Position numbers and translations under genes: made by a program. A stretch of 64,000 bases of DNA from Planctomycetota bacterium. GTDB taxonomy: Bacteria > Planctomycetota > UBA1135 > GCA-002686595. Below are positions 1-8,452 of the stretch, one piece after another. The stretch spans positions 1-64,000 of the forward strand of contig JAPLOE010000097.1 of assembly GCA_026692705.1 (NCBI GenBank), written 5' to 3'. How positions within the stretch are numbered: the first letter of the stretch is position 1; every line of letters begins with the position of its first letter. Under the pieces are notes generated by a model that worked only from the letters and a program-made list of their open reading frames with translations, was not told the origin of the DNA and did not search any database.

Positions 1-230
1 AGCGCGTCGTCGTCGAGGGCAAGGACGTGTACGACCGCTCGAAGGACACGCGCGCCAAGCACCTGCTCGGCGGCGTCGCTCCGGCCAACACGCAGGCCAT
101 GGGCGCGTCGGCCAGCGCCGACCCGCGCAAGGTCGTGTGCTGCGAGGGTGAGGACCCCGAAGCGCACGCCAAGCACCTCGAGGAAGAGGCCAAGAAGAAG
201 GACAAGGGCGAAGAAGGAGAGGACAAGTGA
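1..230 (+). CDS. Amidohydrolase-family protein, C-terminal end only
   Basis: Only the last ~75 codons are in the window. The frame is open from base 3, and the listed Met at 27 is internal. The visible start, RVVVEGKDVYDRSKDTR, matches the closing strand of the amidohydrolases that follow (VxIEGKxVYD), so this is inferred to be another member of the same operon. The tail is rich in Lys and Glu (EEEAKKKDKGEEGEDK). Elsewhere in this operon such stretches occur only in members that lack the metal-binding His-x-His. The TGA stop overlaps the GTG start of the next gene by 3 bases within GTGA, which indicates translational coupling. The catalytic region is outside the window, so activity cannot be judged. 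Confidence 0.75.
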   Translation, partial: RVVVEGKDVYDRSKDTRAKHLLGGVAPANTQAMGASASADPRKVVCCEGEDPEAHAKHLEEEAKKKDKGEEGEDK

Positions 231-3106
231 TCCTCGGAACTCGTCAGCTCGGCCTCGCGCTCGCGGGGCTCGTTCTCGCCGGCCTCGCGGAAGCGAGCGG
301 CGGCACCGTCGTGCTCAAGGCGGGCACGATCCACACCGTCGACGGCTCGGCCCCGATCACGGGCGGTGCGGTCCTCGTGCGCGACGGGCGCATCGTCGCC
401 GTCGGTCGCGACATCGTGATCCCCGGCGGCGCACAAGTCGTCGACTACGGTCCCGACGCGGTCATCACGCCCGGTTTCGTGTCGGCCGCCTCGGCCTACG
501 GTGCCGGCGGCTCGACGCGCACGGCGGATCCCGCGGTGCGCGCGATCGACAACTTCGACACGTACTCGAACGGCTACCTCGTAGACCTGATGGGCGGCGT
601 CACGACGGCCTACGTCGCTCCGGCGCGCGCGCGCCTGATCGGCGGACAGGGCGCGGTCGTGAAGCTCGCGGGCGAAGGCGAGCAGCGCGTGCTCGACGAG
701 AGCGCCTCGATCCACGGCACGATCACGCGCGAGGCGCGCAGCGTTCCCGGTTATTGGGAACCGCCGGTGCCCGCGACGATCGACGTCGGCCTCGGCCTCG
801 TCGAGCAGCAGCTCCCCGGCTCGGCCGTCGGTGCGGTGATCGCGCTCGACGAGCTGATCGCGCGCGCCAAGGGCCGCACGAAGGACGATGGCCTGTACGG
901 CCCGCGCACGGCGTCGCTGCTGCGCGAGCTGATGACGGCCAACACGCCGTGGCGCATGGGCGCCGACAGCGCCGAGGAAGTGCGCGTGCTGCTCGAGTGG
1001 GCCAAGCGCGAGAAGCTCCCGCTGGTCCTCGAAGGCGCGGCCGGCGCCGGTGCGCTCGCCAAGGAAGTGGCCGAGGCCAAGGTCGGCGTGATCGTCACGG
1101 TCGACTTCGCCTCGGAGAGCCCGGGCCGCGACTTCGGCAAGGGTGAGGACGCGCAGTGGCCGGTGTACGACGCGGCGGTCAAGTTTGCCGCGGCCGGAGC
1201 CGAGCTCGCGATCGCGACCGACAACGGCCTGCGTCCGGGTGACCTGCGCTTCGCGGCGCAGCTCGCCTCGCGCGGCGGCCTGCCCGCGGATGCGGCGCTG
1301 CGCGCGATCACGCTCGGTGCTGCGAAGCTGCTCGGCGTCGACGCCCGCGTCGGCAGCCTGACGGTCGGCAAGGATGCGGACCTGTGCGTGCTGAGCGGCG
1401 CACCGATGCTCGCGACCTCCAGCGTCGTCGCGACGTGGGTCGGCGGCGAGCTGGCGTGGAAGAGCCCGGCCTCCGGCGACGTCGTCGTCGAAGCCGACGA
1501 GCTGCACCTGGGCGACGGCGAAGTGCTGCGCCCGGGCCAGCTGCTCCTGCGCAACGGCCGCATCGCCGAAGTCGGTCGCCGTGTCAGCCATCCGCCGGGC
1601 GCCGCCGTCGTGCGCGCTCCCGCCGCGATGCCGGGCATGATCGACGCGCTCGGATTCCTCGGGCTCGATGGCTCGCAGCGCACGCCGCCGCCCGACTTCA
1701 AGCTCGCGCGCATCGTCGAGGTCGGCGACGCCGCCGATCGCCACGTCGCACGCGCCGGGGTCACGACCGTGGTGCTCGCGCCGCGCGGAGTGAGCGACGC
1801 CGGAACGCCGCTGCTCGCCTACAAGCCCGCCGCGGAGAGCCTCGAGAAGTCGATCCTCGCCGACCCGACGGCCGTGCGCGTGCCGTGGACCGATGGCAAC
1901 CGCCTGAAGTCCGGCCTGCGCCTGCGCGAGACGCTGCAGAAGGCCGCGGAGTACGACAAGAAGTGGCGCGACTACGAGGAAGCGCTGCGCAAGTGGACGC
2001 CGCCGGCGCCGGAAGCCGCTGCGCCCGAGAAGAAGCCCGACGAGGCCAAGAAGGACGGCGAGAAGAAGGACGAGAAGGCCGCCGAGCCCAAGGAAGGTGA
2101 GAAGAAGGACGAAGCCTCCGGCGACAAGAAGGACGACAAGAAGGGCGACAAGAAGAAGAAGGAAGAGGAAGAGGCTGACCCGGTCACCGGCGAGTGGACG
2201 GGCAAGGTCACGGTCCCGCCTTCGGAAGAGGAGTCGTCGTTCCGCCTGCGCCTCACGCTCGCGGGCGAGAAGGTCACCGGCACGCTGCGTTGCGACGCGG
2301 TGTCGGCGAGCCTGATCCAGCTCCACGGCGTGTGGAAGGAGAAGAAGCTGATCGTGTCGGGTCTGGGCACGCGCGGCTTCGCGTACATCACCGGCGAGGC
2401 GAAGGGTGGCAAGCTCGACGCCACGCTCGAGCTCGGCGGCAAGGACACCAAGCTCGCGGGCGAGCGCACGACCAAGGAACTGCCCGAGGTCAAGGCGCCC
2501 GAGCTGCGCCGCGAGAAGGCGGAAGCGGCGGCCGAGCCGAAGGGCAAGCCGCGCTCGCCGGGCATCGACCCGCGCCTCGAGCCGTTCCGTCGCGCCATGC
2601 GCGGCGAGGCGGCGATCGTGGTGAGCGTCGACCGCGAGGACGAGATCCTGGCCTGTGTCGCGGCCTTCGAGGCCGTCGGCATCAAGCCGGTGCTCTACGG
2701 CGCCGACGACGCGTGGAAGATCGCGGACCAGCTGCGTGGTCGCGTCGCGGGCGTGCTGCTCACGCAGCAGGTGCTCGCGGTCGCGGACGACAACGGCCTC
2801 AACGGCCTGCGCAACCGTTATGCGGAGCTCGCGTCGGCCGGAGTGCCGATCGCGTTCCACAGCGCGGCGGAAGAAGGCGCGGCGGAGCTCCCGCTGATGG
2901 CGGCCTACGCGATCTCGCGCGGGCTCAGCCCGGAAGCGGCGCTGCGCGCGCTGACGAGCGACGTCGCGGTGATGATGGGCCTCGCCTCGCGCGTCGGCCG
3001 TCTCGCCCGCGGGCTCGATGGCGACGTGCTGCTGCTCGACGGTCCGCCGCTCGAGCCGGCGACGCGCGTGCTGCGCGCCTTCGTCAACGGCACCGAGGTC
3101 CGCTGA
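227..3106 (+). CDS. Exported double amidohydrolase-like protein, metal ligands lost
   Basis: A 959-residue protein that starts with GTG inside the previous stop. The hydrophobic N-terminus (LGLALAGLVLAGLAEASG) looks like a signal peptide. It holds two amidohydrolase-like halves, about residues 25-420 and 425-959. The first ends in the family's closing motif VGSLTVGKDADLCVL. Where active enzymes have DLHxH, it has TPGFVSAASAYG near residue 81 and MPGMIDALGFLG near 469, so both halves lack His-x-His. A Lys/Glu-rich linker (about 600-650) is followed by a beta-rich insert (about 651-750) that begins with TGEWTGKV and resembles a small beta-barrel. It is probably a non-catalytic or binding partner of the active paralogues. 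The family call is firm. The lack of activity is inferred from the missing ligands. Confidence 0.8.
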   Translation: MILGTRQLGLALAGLVLAGLAEASGGTVVLKAGTIHTVDGSAPITGGAVLVRDGRIVAVGRDIVIPGGAQVVDYGPDAVITPGFVSAASAYGAGGSTRTADPAVRAIDNFDTYSNGYLVDLMGGVTTAYVAPARARLIGGQGAVVKLAGEGEQRVLDESASIHGTITREARSVPGYWEPPVPATIDVGLGLVEQQLPGSAVGAVIALDELIARAKGRTKDDGLYGPRTASLLRELMTANTPWRMGADSAEEVRVLLEWAKREKLPLVLEGAAGAGALAKEVAEAKVGVIVTVDFASESPGRDFGKGEDAQWPVYDAAVKFAAAGAELAIATDNGLRPGDLRFAAQLASRGGLPADAALRAITLGAAKLLGVDARVGSLTVGKDADLCVLSGAPMLATSSVVATWVGGELAWKSPASGDVVVEADELHLGDGEVLRPGQLLLRNGRIAEVGRRVSHPPGAAVVRAPAAMPGMIDALGFLGLDGSQRTPPPDFKLARIVEVGDAADRHVARAGVTTVVLAPRGVSDAGTPLLAYKPAAESLEKSILADPTAVRVPWTDGNRLKSGLRLRETLQKAAEYDKKWRDYEEALRKWTPPAPEAAAPEKKPDEAKKDGEKKDEKAAEPKEGEKKDEASGDKKDDKKGDKKKKEEEEADPVTGEWTGKVTVPPSEEESSFRLRLTLAGEKVTGTLRCDAVSASLIQLHGVWKEKKLIVSGLGTRGFAYITGEAKGGKLDATLELGGKDTKLAGERTTKELPEVKAPELRREKAEAAAEPKGKPRSPGIDPRLEPFRRAMRGEAAIVVSVDREDEILACVAAFEAVGIKPVLYGADDAWKIADQLRGRVAGVLLTQQVLAVADDNGLNGLRNRYAELASAGVPIAFHSAAEEGAAELPLMAAYAISRGLSPEAALRALTSDVAVMMGLASRVGRLARGLDGDVLLLDGPPLEPATRVLRAFVNGTEVR

Positions 3107-3250
3107 GAGCTCGTGAAGAAATGAAGATACGAGCTCTCAGAATGCTTGTTGCGCCGTCGCCTGGCGGCGCCGGACGTCGAGCTCGTGAAGAAATGAAGAT
3201 GCGAGCTCTCACAATGCTTGTTGCGCCGTCGCCTGGCGGCGCCGGACGTC
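3107..3250 (+). repeat. Tandem 72-bp repeat, two copies, with hairpins
   Basis: Two adjacent 72-bp copies (3107-3178 and 3179-3250) differ at two positions and start directly after the stop of the preceding gene. Each copy contains an inverted repeat GAGCTCGT/ACGAGCTC (one mismatch in copy 2) and a second one, GCGCCG/CGGCGC. A further partial start (gagcgtg) follows copy 2. The ORF track runs through it, but coding sense is unlikely. It sits between two operon genes and may act as an mRNA-processing or attenuation element, or be a REP-like unit. Confidence 0.85.
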
Positions 3251-3287
3251 GAGCGTGTGCGATTCCTCACAGGCTCTGATCCCTGGA

Positions 3288-4580
3288 GTGAACGAGTTGA
3301 TCCCGTCCGTCGTCCTGACCGCGAGCTTCGCCCTCGCCTCGCTGTGCGGCACCCAAGAGGTGGCCGCCGGCGAGAAGGGCGGAGCTGCGCTCGCGCTGCG
3401 CGCGCGCAAGATCGTCACGTGCTCCTTCGAGGGCGCGCAGGCGGTCGACGACGGCGTGCTGATCGTGCGCGACGGCAAGATCGTCGCGGTCGGGCCGGCG
3501 AGCGAGGTCGCGCTGCCGGTCGATTGCCGCTACGTCGACGTCGGCGACTCGTGGCTCGTGCCGGGCTTCATCGACCTGCACTGCCACTGCGCGGGCCCCG
3601 ACCTCTTCAGCGGCAAGAACGACATCAACGACGTCGTCTACGTGACGCAGCCCGAGCAGCGGGTCGGTGCGGCGGTCACGCTCGGCAACAACGCGCTCAA
3701 GCTCGCGGTCGCCGGCGGCGTGACGACGGTGCTGTTCATCCCGGGCTCGGGCTCGAACTGCGGTGGGCAGGGTGTGCTGCTCAAGACCGGCTTCGAGCGC
3801 TGGGATGACGCGCTCGTGCGCGATCCGGGCTCGCTCAAGGTGGCGCAGTGGGGCAACCCCGAGAACTACCTCGGCGGCGTCGGCAAGACGTGGGAGAACT
3901 GGCACCTGCGCCAGATGTTCCGCCAGGGCGCCGCCTACGCGCGCTCGTGGTCGGAGCACGACGCCGGGCGCGCGCCCAAGCCGCGCAAGGACCTGCGCTT
4001 CGACGTCTTCCGCGAGCTCGCGGCCAAGCGCACGCAGGTCTCCGTTCACACGCAGGTCTATCAGGTCGTGCTGATGACGATCACGATGATCCGCGGCGAG
4101 TTCGGGCTCGACACGTACATCGACCACGGCGAGTGGGCCGGCTACCTGACGGCGCCGCTCGCGCAGAAGATGGGCGTGAACGCGATCATCGGCCCGCGCG
4201 AGATCGAGACGCCGACCGGACGCTTCTTCGACACCGACGGGCAGATCCAGGGGATCGCCGCGGAGTACCAGAAGCGCGGGCACACGATGATCGGCTTCAA
4301 CACCGACTCGCCGGTCGTCGAGGAGCACCAGCTCTTCCTGCAGGCGGCGGTCGCCTGCCGGTATGGCTTCGACGCGACGGAGAACCAGGGCCTGCGCGGG
4401 CTGACGATCGTCCCCGCGATCACGGCCGGGATCGCCGACCGCGTCGGAAGTCTCGAGCCCGGCAAGGATGCCGACGTGCTCGTGGTCACCGGGAATCCGC
4501 TCGATCCGCGCACGGCGGTCGAGCAGGTCCTGATCGAGGGGCGCAACGTTTACCAGGCGGCGCAGGGCCGCAGGTTCTAG
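3288..4580 (+). CDS. Exported metal-dependent amidohydrolase
   Basis: The ORF is open from a GTG at 3255. The in-frame GTG at 3288 is preferred because it gives a clean signal sequence (NELIPSVVLTASFALASL) just after the repeat, and a GGA lies close upstream. The protein has about 430 residues. The metal-site residues are all visible: DLHCH near residue 98, His in VSVHTQ, His in YIDHGEW and Asp in FNTDSPV. It carries the block IPGSGSNCGGQGVLLKTG shared with the next two genes, and the closing VGSLEPGKDADVLVV motif. It should be a catalytically competent periplasmic or exported hydrolase of cyclic amide or peptide-like substrates. The substrate cannot be read from sequence. The next gene starts 10 bases downstream. 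Confidence 0.82.
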   Translation: MNELIPSVVLTASFALASLCGTQEVAAGEKGGAALALRARKIVTCSFEGAQAVDDGVLIVRDGKIVAVGPASEVALPVDCRYVDVGDSWLVPGFIDLHCHCAGPDLFSGKNDINDVVYVTQPEQRVGAAVTLGNNALKLAVAGGVTTVLFIPGSGSNCGGQGVLLKTGFERWDDALVRDPGSLKVAQWGNPENYLGGVGKTWENWHLRQMFRQGAAYARSWSEHDAGRAPKPRKDLRFDVFRELAAKRTQVSVHTQVYQVVLMTITMIRGEFGLDTYIDHGEWAGYLTAPLAQKMGVNAIIGPREIETPTGRFFDTDGQIQGIAAEYQKRGHTMIGFNTDSPVVEEHQLFLQAAVACRYGFDATENQGLRGLTIVPAITAGIADRVGSLEPGKDADVLVVTGNPLDPRTAVEQVLIEGRNVYQAAQGRRF

Positions 4581-4590
4581 GAGCAGCGCG

Positions 4591-5880
4591 ATGATCCGTT
4601 CGTTCGTGATTGGCTTGGTGACGGCCGTCGGTGCCGCGGTCGCTTCGGCGCAGGTCGAGCACCCCGCGCCGGGTTCCGTCGGCGGTCCGGGGCTCGCGCT
4701 CCTGTGCTCCAAGGCGCTGGTGGCCGCGTTCAACGGCGAGCAGGTCGTCGACAACGCGATCGTGCTCGTGCGCGACGGCAAGATCGAGAAGGTCGCGCCC
4801 GCGGCCGAGGTCGCGGTGCCGGTCGGCTACGCGGTGCGCGATCTGGGCCCGCTGTGGTGCATGCCGGGCATGGTCGACCTGCACAGCCACGTCGGCGGGT
4901 CGATGGACATCAACGAGATGGTCTACGTGACCAATCCCGAGCTGAAGGTGCGCGCCTCGGTCATCCCCGACAACACGGAGTTCAAGCGCGCCATCGCGGG
5001 TTCGGTGACGAGCGTGCTGTACATCCCCGGCTCGGGCACGAACTCCGGCGGTCAGGGCGTGCTGCTCAAGACCGGCGCGAAGTCCTACGAGGAGGCGGTG
5101 ATCCGCGATCCGGGCTCGCTCAAGGTCGCGCAGTGGGGCAACCCCGAGCGTTACCTGTTCGGCGTCGGCAAGACGTGGGAGAACTGGCACCTGCGGAACA
5201 TGTTCACGCAGGGCCTCGGCTACGCGAAGCGCTGGGAGGCGTTCGAGCGGGGCGAAGGGCCCCAGCCCAAGCGCGACCTGCGGCTCGAGCTCTTCCGCGA
5301 CCTGTCCGCCAAGCGCACGCAGGTGTCGACGCACACCCAGGTCGCGCAGGTCGTGATGATGACGATCCTGATGATCAAGGGTGAGTTCGGGGTCGACGTG
5401 TACATCGACCACGGCGAGTTCGGCGGCTACCTGTACGCCGGTCTCGCGCAGCAGATGGGCGTCAACGCGATCCTCGGCCCCCGCAACGTCGACGTGCCCA
5501 GCCGCGGCATGATCGACTGGGTCTCGAGCAACCCCGAGAAGGTGCAGGGCCTCGCCGCCGGTTACGCCGAGCGTGGCCACAAGATGATCGGCTTCAACAC
5601 GGACGCGCCGGTCATTCCGCAGGAAGAGCTGTTCCTGCAGTCGGCCGTCAACGTGAAGTACGGCTTCGACAACTCCGACATGGCGGCCGTGCGCGGCCAC
5701 ACGATCGTTCCGGCGATCACCGCGGGCATCCAGAACCGCGTCGGCAGCCTCGAGCCCGGCAAGGACGCCGACATCGTCGTGATCTCCGGCGACCCGTCCG
5801 ACCCGCGCTCGCACGTCGAGCTCGTGCTCATCAACGGCAAGGTCGTCTACGACCCCCGCGTGGAGCCCCGTCGCTTCTGA
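4591..5880 (+). CDS. Exported metal-dependent amidohydrolase
   Basis: A 429-residue protein starting with ATG, preceded by GGAG. Its signal peptide (VIGLVTAVGAAVASA) appears to be cleaved near AQVEHP. The active-site set is complete: DLHSH at residues 98-100, His in VSTHTQ, His in YIDHGEF and Asp in FNTDAPVIP. It is closely related to the genes on either side. They share the IPGSGTNSGGQGVLLKTG block and the DPGSLKVAQWGNPE block, which suggests recent tandem duplication. Its stop overlaps the next start by one base (TGATG). It is an imidazolonepropionase/dihydroorotase-like hydrolase in the broad sense, with unknown substrate. Confidence 0.87.
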   Translation: MIRSFVIGLVTAVGAAVASAQVEHPAPGSVGGPGLALLCSKALVAAFNGEQVVDNAIVLVRDGKIEKVAPAAEVAVPVGYAVRDLGPLWCMPGMVDLHSHVGGSMDINEMVYVTNPELKVRASVIPDNTEFKRAIAGSVTSVLYIPGSGTNSGGQGVLLKTGAKSYEEAVIRDPGSLKVAQWGNPERYLFGVGKTWENWHLRNMFTQGLGYAKRWEAFERGEGPQPKRDLRLELFRDLSAKRTQVSTHTQVAQVVMMTILMIKGEFGVDVYIDHGEFGGYLYAGLAQQMGVNAILGPRNVDVPSRGMIDWVSSNPEKVQGLAAGYAERGHKMIGFNTDAPVIPQEELFLQSAVNVKYGFDNSDMAAVRGHTIVPAITAGIQNRVGSLEPGKDADIVVISGDPSDPRSHVELVLINGKVVYDPRVEPRRF

Positions 5881-7172
5881 TGCGCCCCGTCCGCGCCCTC
5901 GCCCGTCGCTTCGTGCGCTGCTCGCTGGCCCTCGCGGCCGCCTGCGGTGTCGTCGCGACGTCGTCGGCGCAGCGTGCGGGCGAGCCGGGTGGCCCGGGGC
6001 TCGCGCTCGCGGCCGCGAAGGCGCTCGTGGCTTCTTGGGATGGCGAGCAGGTGGTCGACGACGCGCTCGTGCTCGTGCGCGACGGCAAGATCGAGCGGGT
6101 CGCCGCGCGTGCGGACGCGCAGCCGCCCGAAGGCTACGAGCTCGTCGACTTGGGTGACGCGTGGCTCATGCCGGGCATGATCGACCTGCACAGCCACATC
6201 GGCGGCTCGGGCGACATCAACGACATGGTCTACCAGACCAACGAAGGCCTGCGCGTGAGCGTGGCCGTCGTGCCGCAGACGCCGAACCTGCTGCGCGCGC
6301 TCTCCGCGGGCGTGACGACGATCCTGTTCATCCCCGGCTCGGGCACGAACATCGGCGGTCAGGGCATCCTGATGAAGACCGGCCTCGACACGTTCGAGGC
6401 CTCGCGCCTGCGCGACCCCGGCTCGATGAAGGTGGCGCAGGGCGACAACCCGGCGCGCTGGGCCTACGGCATGGGTCGCTCGATGATGAACTACCACATC
6501 CGCACCAGCGTGCGGCGTGGGTTGGGATACGCGCATCGCTGGGAAGCGTTCGAGCGTGGAGCGGGGCCGCGTCCGCACGTCGATCCGCAGTACGAGACCT
6601 TCCGCGCGCTGTCGTCGGGCGAGGCGCAGATCTCGACGCACACGCAGATGTATCAGCTGGTGCACGCGACGATCCGCATCCTCAAGCAGGAGTTCGGGCT
6701 CGACGTGTTCATCGACCACGGCGAGTGGGGCGGGTTCCTCGCGACGCCGGAGGCCGAGCGCCTGGGCATCGCCGCGATCGTCGGCCCGCGCGAGGTCGAC
6801 ACGCCCGAAGGCCGCCACTACACCGACGGCGCGATCTTCTCCTGCGCCGGCGAGTTCCAGCGCCGCGGGCTCTCGAAGATCGGCTTCAACACGGACGCAC
6901 CGGTGGTTCCCGCCGAGGAACTGCCGCTGCAGGCCGGCGTCTCGATCAAGTACGGCTTCGACCCGAGCCAGATGCAGGCCGTGCGCGGGCTCACGATCGT
7001 TCCCGCCGTCGTCGCGGGCATCGACGAGCGCGTCGGCAGCCTCGAACGCGGCAAGGACGCGGACATCACGGTCATCACCGGCGATCCGGCCGACCCGCGC
7101 TCGTGGGTGCAGCGCGTCTACATCGACGGCCGCGAGGTCTACGACCACTCGAAGGCGGTGCGCCGATGGTGA
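5880..7172 (+). CDS. Exported metal-dependent amidohydrolase
   Basis: A 430-residue protein whose ATG shares one base with the preceding TGA. The N-terminus has a basic stretch and a hydrophobic core (RCSLALAAACGVVATSSAQ), typical of a signal peptide. Metal ligands are complete: DLHSH at about 104-106, His in ISTHTQ, His in FIDHGEW and Asp in FNTDAPVVP. The closing motif is VGSLERGKDADITVI. It is a close paralogue of the two genes upstream. The coding frame overlaps the next gene by 7 bases. A catalytic hydrolase with unknown substrate is the best reading. Confidence 0.87.
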   Translation: MRPVRALARRFVRCSLALAAACGVVATSSAQRAGEPGGPGLALAAAKALVASWDGEQVVDDALVLVRDGKIERVAARADAQPPEGYELVDLGDAWLMPGMIDLHSHIGGSGDINDMVYQTNEGLRVSVAVVPQTPNLLRALSAGVTTILFIPGSGTNIGGQGILMKTGLDTFEASRLRDPGSMKVAQGDNPARWAYGMGRSMMNYHIRTSVRRGLGYAHRWEAFERGAGPRPHVDPQYETFRALSSGEAQISTHTQMYQLVHATIRILKQEFGLDVFIDHGEWGGFLATPEAERLGIAAIVGPREVDTPEGRHYTDGAIFSCAGEFQRRGLSKIGFNTDAPVVPAEELPLQAGVSIKYGFDPSQMQAVRGLTIVPAVVAGIDERVGSLERGKDADITVITGDPADPRSWVQRVYIDGREVYDHSKAVRRW

Positions 7173-8422
7173 GCAAGCTCTCCATCGTGGCCGTCGGGCT
7201 CTCGCTCGGCGCCTGCGCGGCTCCGCACAAGCAGGGCGAGCCCCGCGACGCCGAACTCGGCGCGATCCAGCCGCTCGCGGAAGGCGAGCAGGGCTTCGCG
7301 CTGCGCTGCGGCAAGGTGTTCACGCTCAACGACGCCGACGACGTGTTCTCGCCGGGCCTCGTGGTCGTGCGCGGCTCGAAGGTCGACTACGCCGGGCCGG
7401 TGATCGCGCTGCCCGCGGGGTACGAGCTCGTCGACGCGCCCGAGCTGTGGGCGACTCCGGGCCTGATCGACCTGCACTCGCACATCCAGACCGGCGGCTG
7501 GGGCGACATCAACGACATGGTGCTCGCGATGAACCCCGAGTACCGCACCTCGCCGACGATCGTCCCGGCGAACCGCGACATCCAGCGCGCCTGCTCCGCG
7601 GGCGTGACGACGCTCTTCGGCATCCCCGGCAGCGGCACCAACAACTCCGGCTTCGGCGTGCTCTACAAGACGCGCTGCAGCGGGAGCTACGAGGGCTGCG
7701 TGCTCGCCGATCCCGGTGGCATGAAGGTCGCGCAGGCTTACAACCCCGAGCGCCGCGGCGATCTCGGTGCGACGCGCACGGGCATGGCGTGGACGATCGA
7801 GGACGCGCTGCAGCGCGCGCAGGCCGCCAACGCGGCTGGCCGCGACGACAAGGTGCTCGCGAACCTGCAGAAGGTCGTCACGGGCGAGCTGCCGGTGCTG
7901 ATCCACACCGCGGGCAGCGACGCCGTGCACACGACGATCGAGATGTGGGGCGAGCGTTACCCCGACACGCGGCCGGTGCTCAGCCACGGCTGCTTCGACG
8001 GCTGGAAGGTCGCGCCCTACGCCGCGCGCATCGGCATCCCGGTCAACCTCGGCCCGCGCACGTTCGACTGGCGCCAGTCCGAGGGCGAGTGGGTCGGCAC
8101 GCCGGAGCGCTACGCCAAGGCGGGCGCGAACCTGATCACCGTCAACACGGACGCCCCCGTGATGCCGCAGGAGGAGCTCTTCCTGCAGAGCACGATGGGC
8201 GCGCGCTACGGCGCGGATTCCTACCTGATGCTCAAGGCCTGCACGGTCAACCCGGCGAAGTCGTTCGGCATCGACGACAAAGTCGGCAGCCTGCAGCCCG
8301 GCCGCCACGCGGACATCGTCCTGTGGCACGGCGACCCGCTCGATCCGCGGGCGTCCGTCGAGTCGGTCTGGATCGAAGGCAAGCTCGAGTACGACCGCGT
8401 GCGGGACCGCCAGAGGTTCTAG
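7166..8422 (+). CDS. Amidohydrolase-family lipoprotein
   Basis: The listed ORF begins far upstream in a shadow frame. The real start is taken as the ATG at 7166, which overlaps the previous stop and gives the lipoprotein signal MVSKLSIVAVGLSLGAC with the lipobox LGAC. This yields 418 residues. Metal ligands are intact: DLHSH at about 104-106, His in VLIHTAGS, His in VLSHGCFD and Asp in VNTDAPVMP. It is more divergent from the three preceding paralogues than they are from each other, and it is the only clear lipoprotein in the operon. It is probably a membrane-tethered hydrolase working with the secreted ones. Confidence 0.85.
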   Translation: MVSKLSIVAVGLSLGACAAPHKQGEPRDAELGAIQPLAEGEQGFALRCGKVFTLNDADDVFSPGLVVVRGSKVDYAGPVIALPAGYELVDAPELWATPGLIDLHSHIQTGGWGDINDMVLAMNPEYRTSPTIVPANRDIQRACSAGVTTLFGIPGSGTNNSGFGVLYKTRCSGSYEGCVLADPGGMKVAQAYNPERRGDLGATRTGMAWTIEDALQRAQAANAAGRDDKVLANLQKVVTGELPVLIHTAGSDAVHTTIEMWGERYPDTRPVLSHGCFDGWKVAPYAARIGIPVNLGPRTFDWRQSEGEWVGTPERYAKAGANLITVNTDAPVMPQEELFLQSTMGARYGADSYLMLKACTVNPAKSFGIDDKVGSLQPGRHADIVLWHGDPLDPRASVESVWIEGKLEYDRVRDRQRF

Positions 8423-8452
8423 GCCCGCGGAACAAGAGAAGAAGAGAACGTC

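Noticed and set aside
27-230. Listed ORF starting at base 27
   Set aside because: The frame is open from base 3 and matches the end of an amidohydrolase, so the Met is internal to a gene cut by the window edge.
148-1146. Arg-rich ORFs overlapping the amidohydrolase operon
   Set aside because: They are shadows of GC-rich coding frames. Their composition is nearly all Arg, Ala, Gly and Pro with no motif, and the in-frame genes have clear families.
3267-4781. Long minus-strand ORFs opposite the amidohydrolase genes
   Set aside because: Antisense shadows of high-GC genes, with no signal, start site or recognisable domain.
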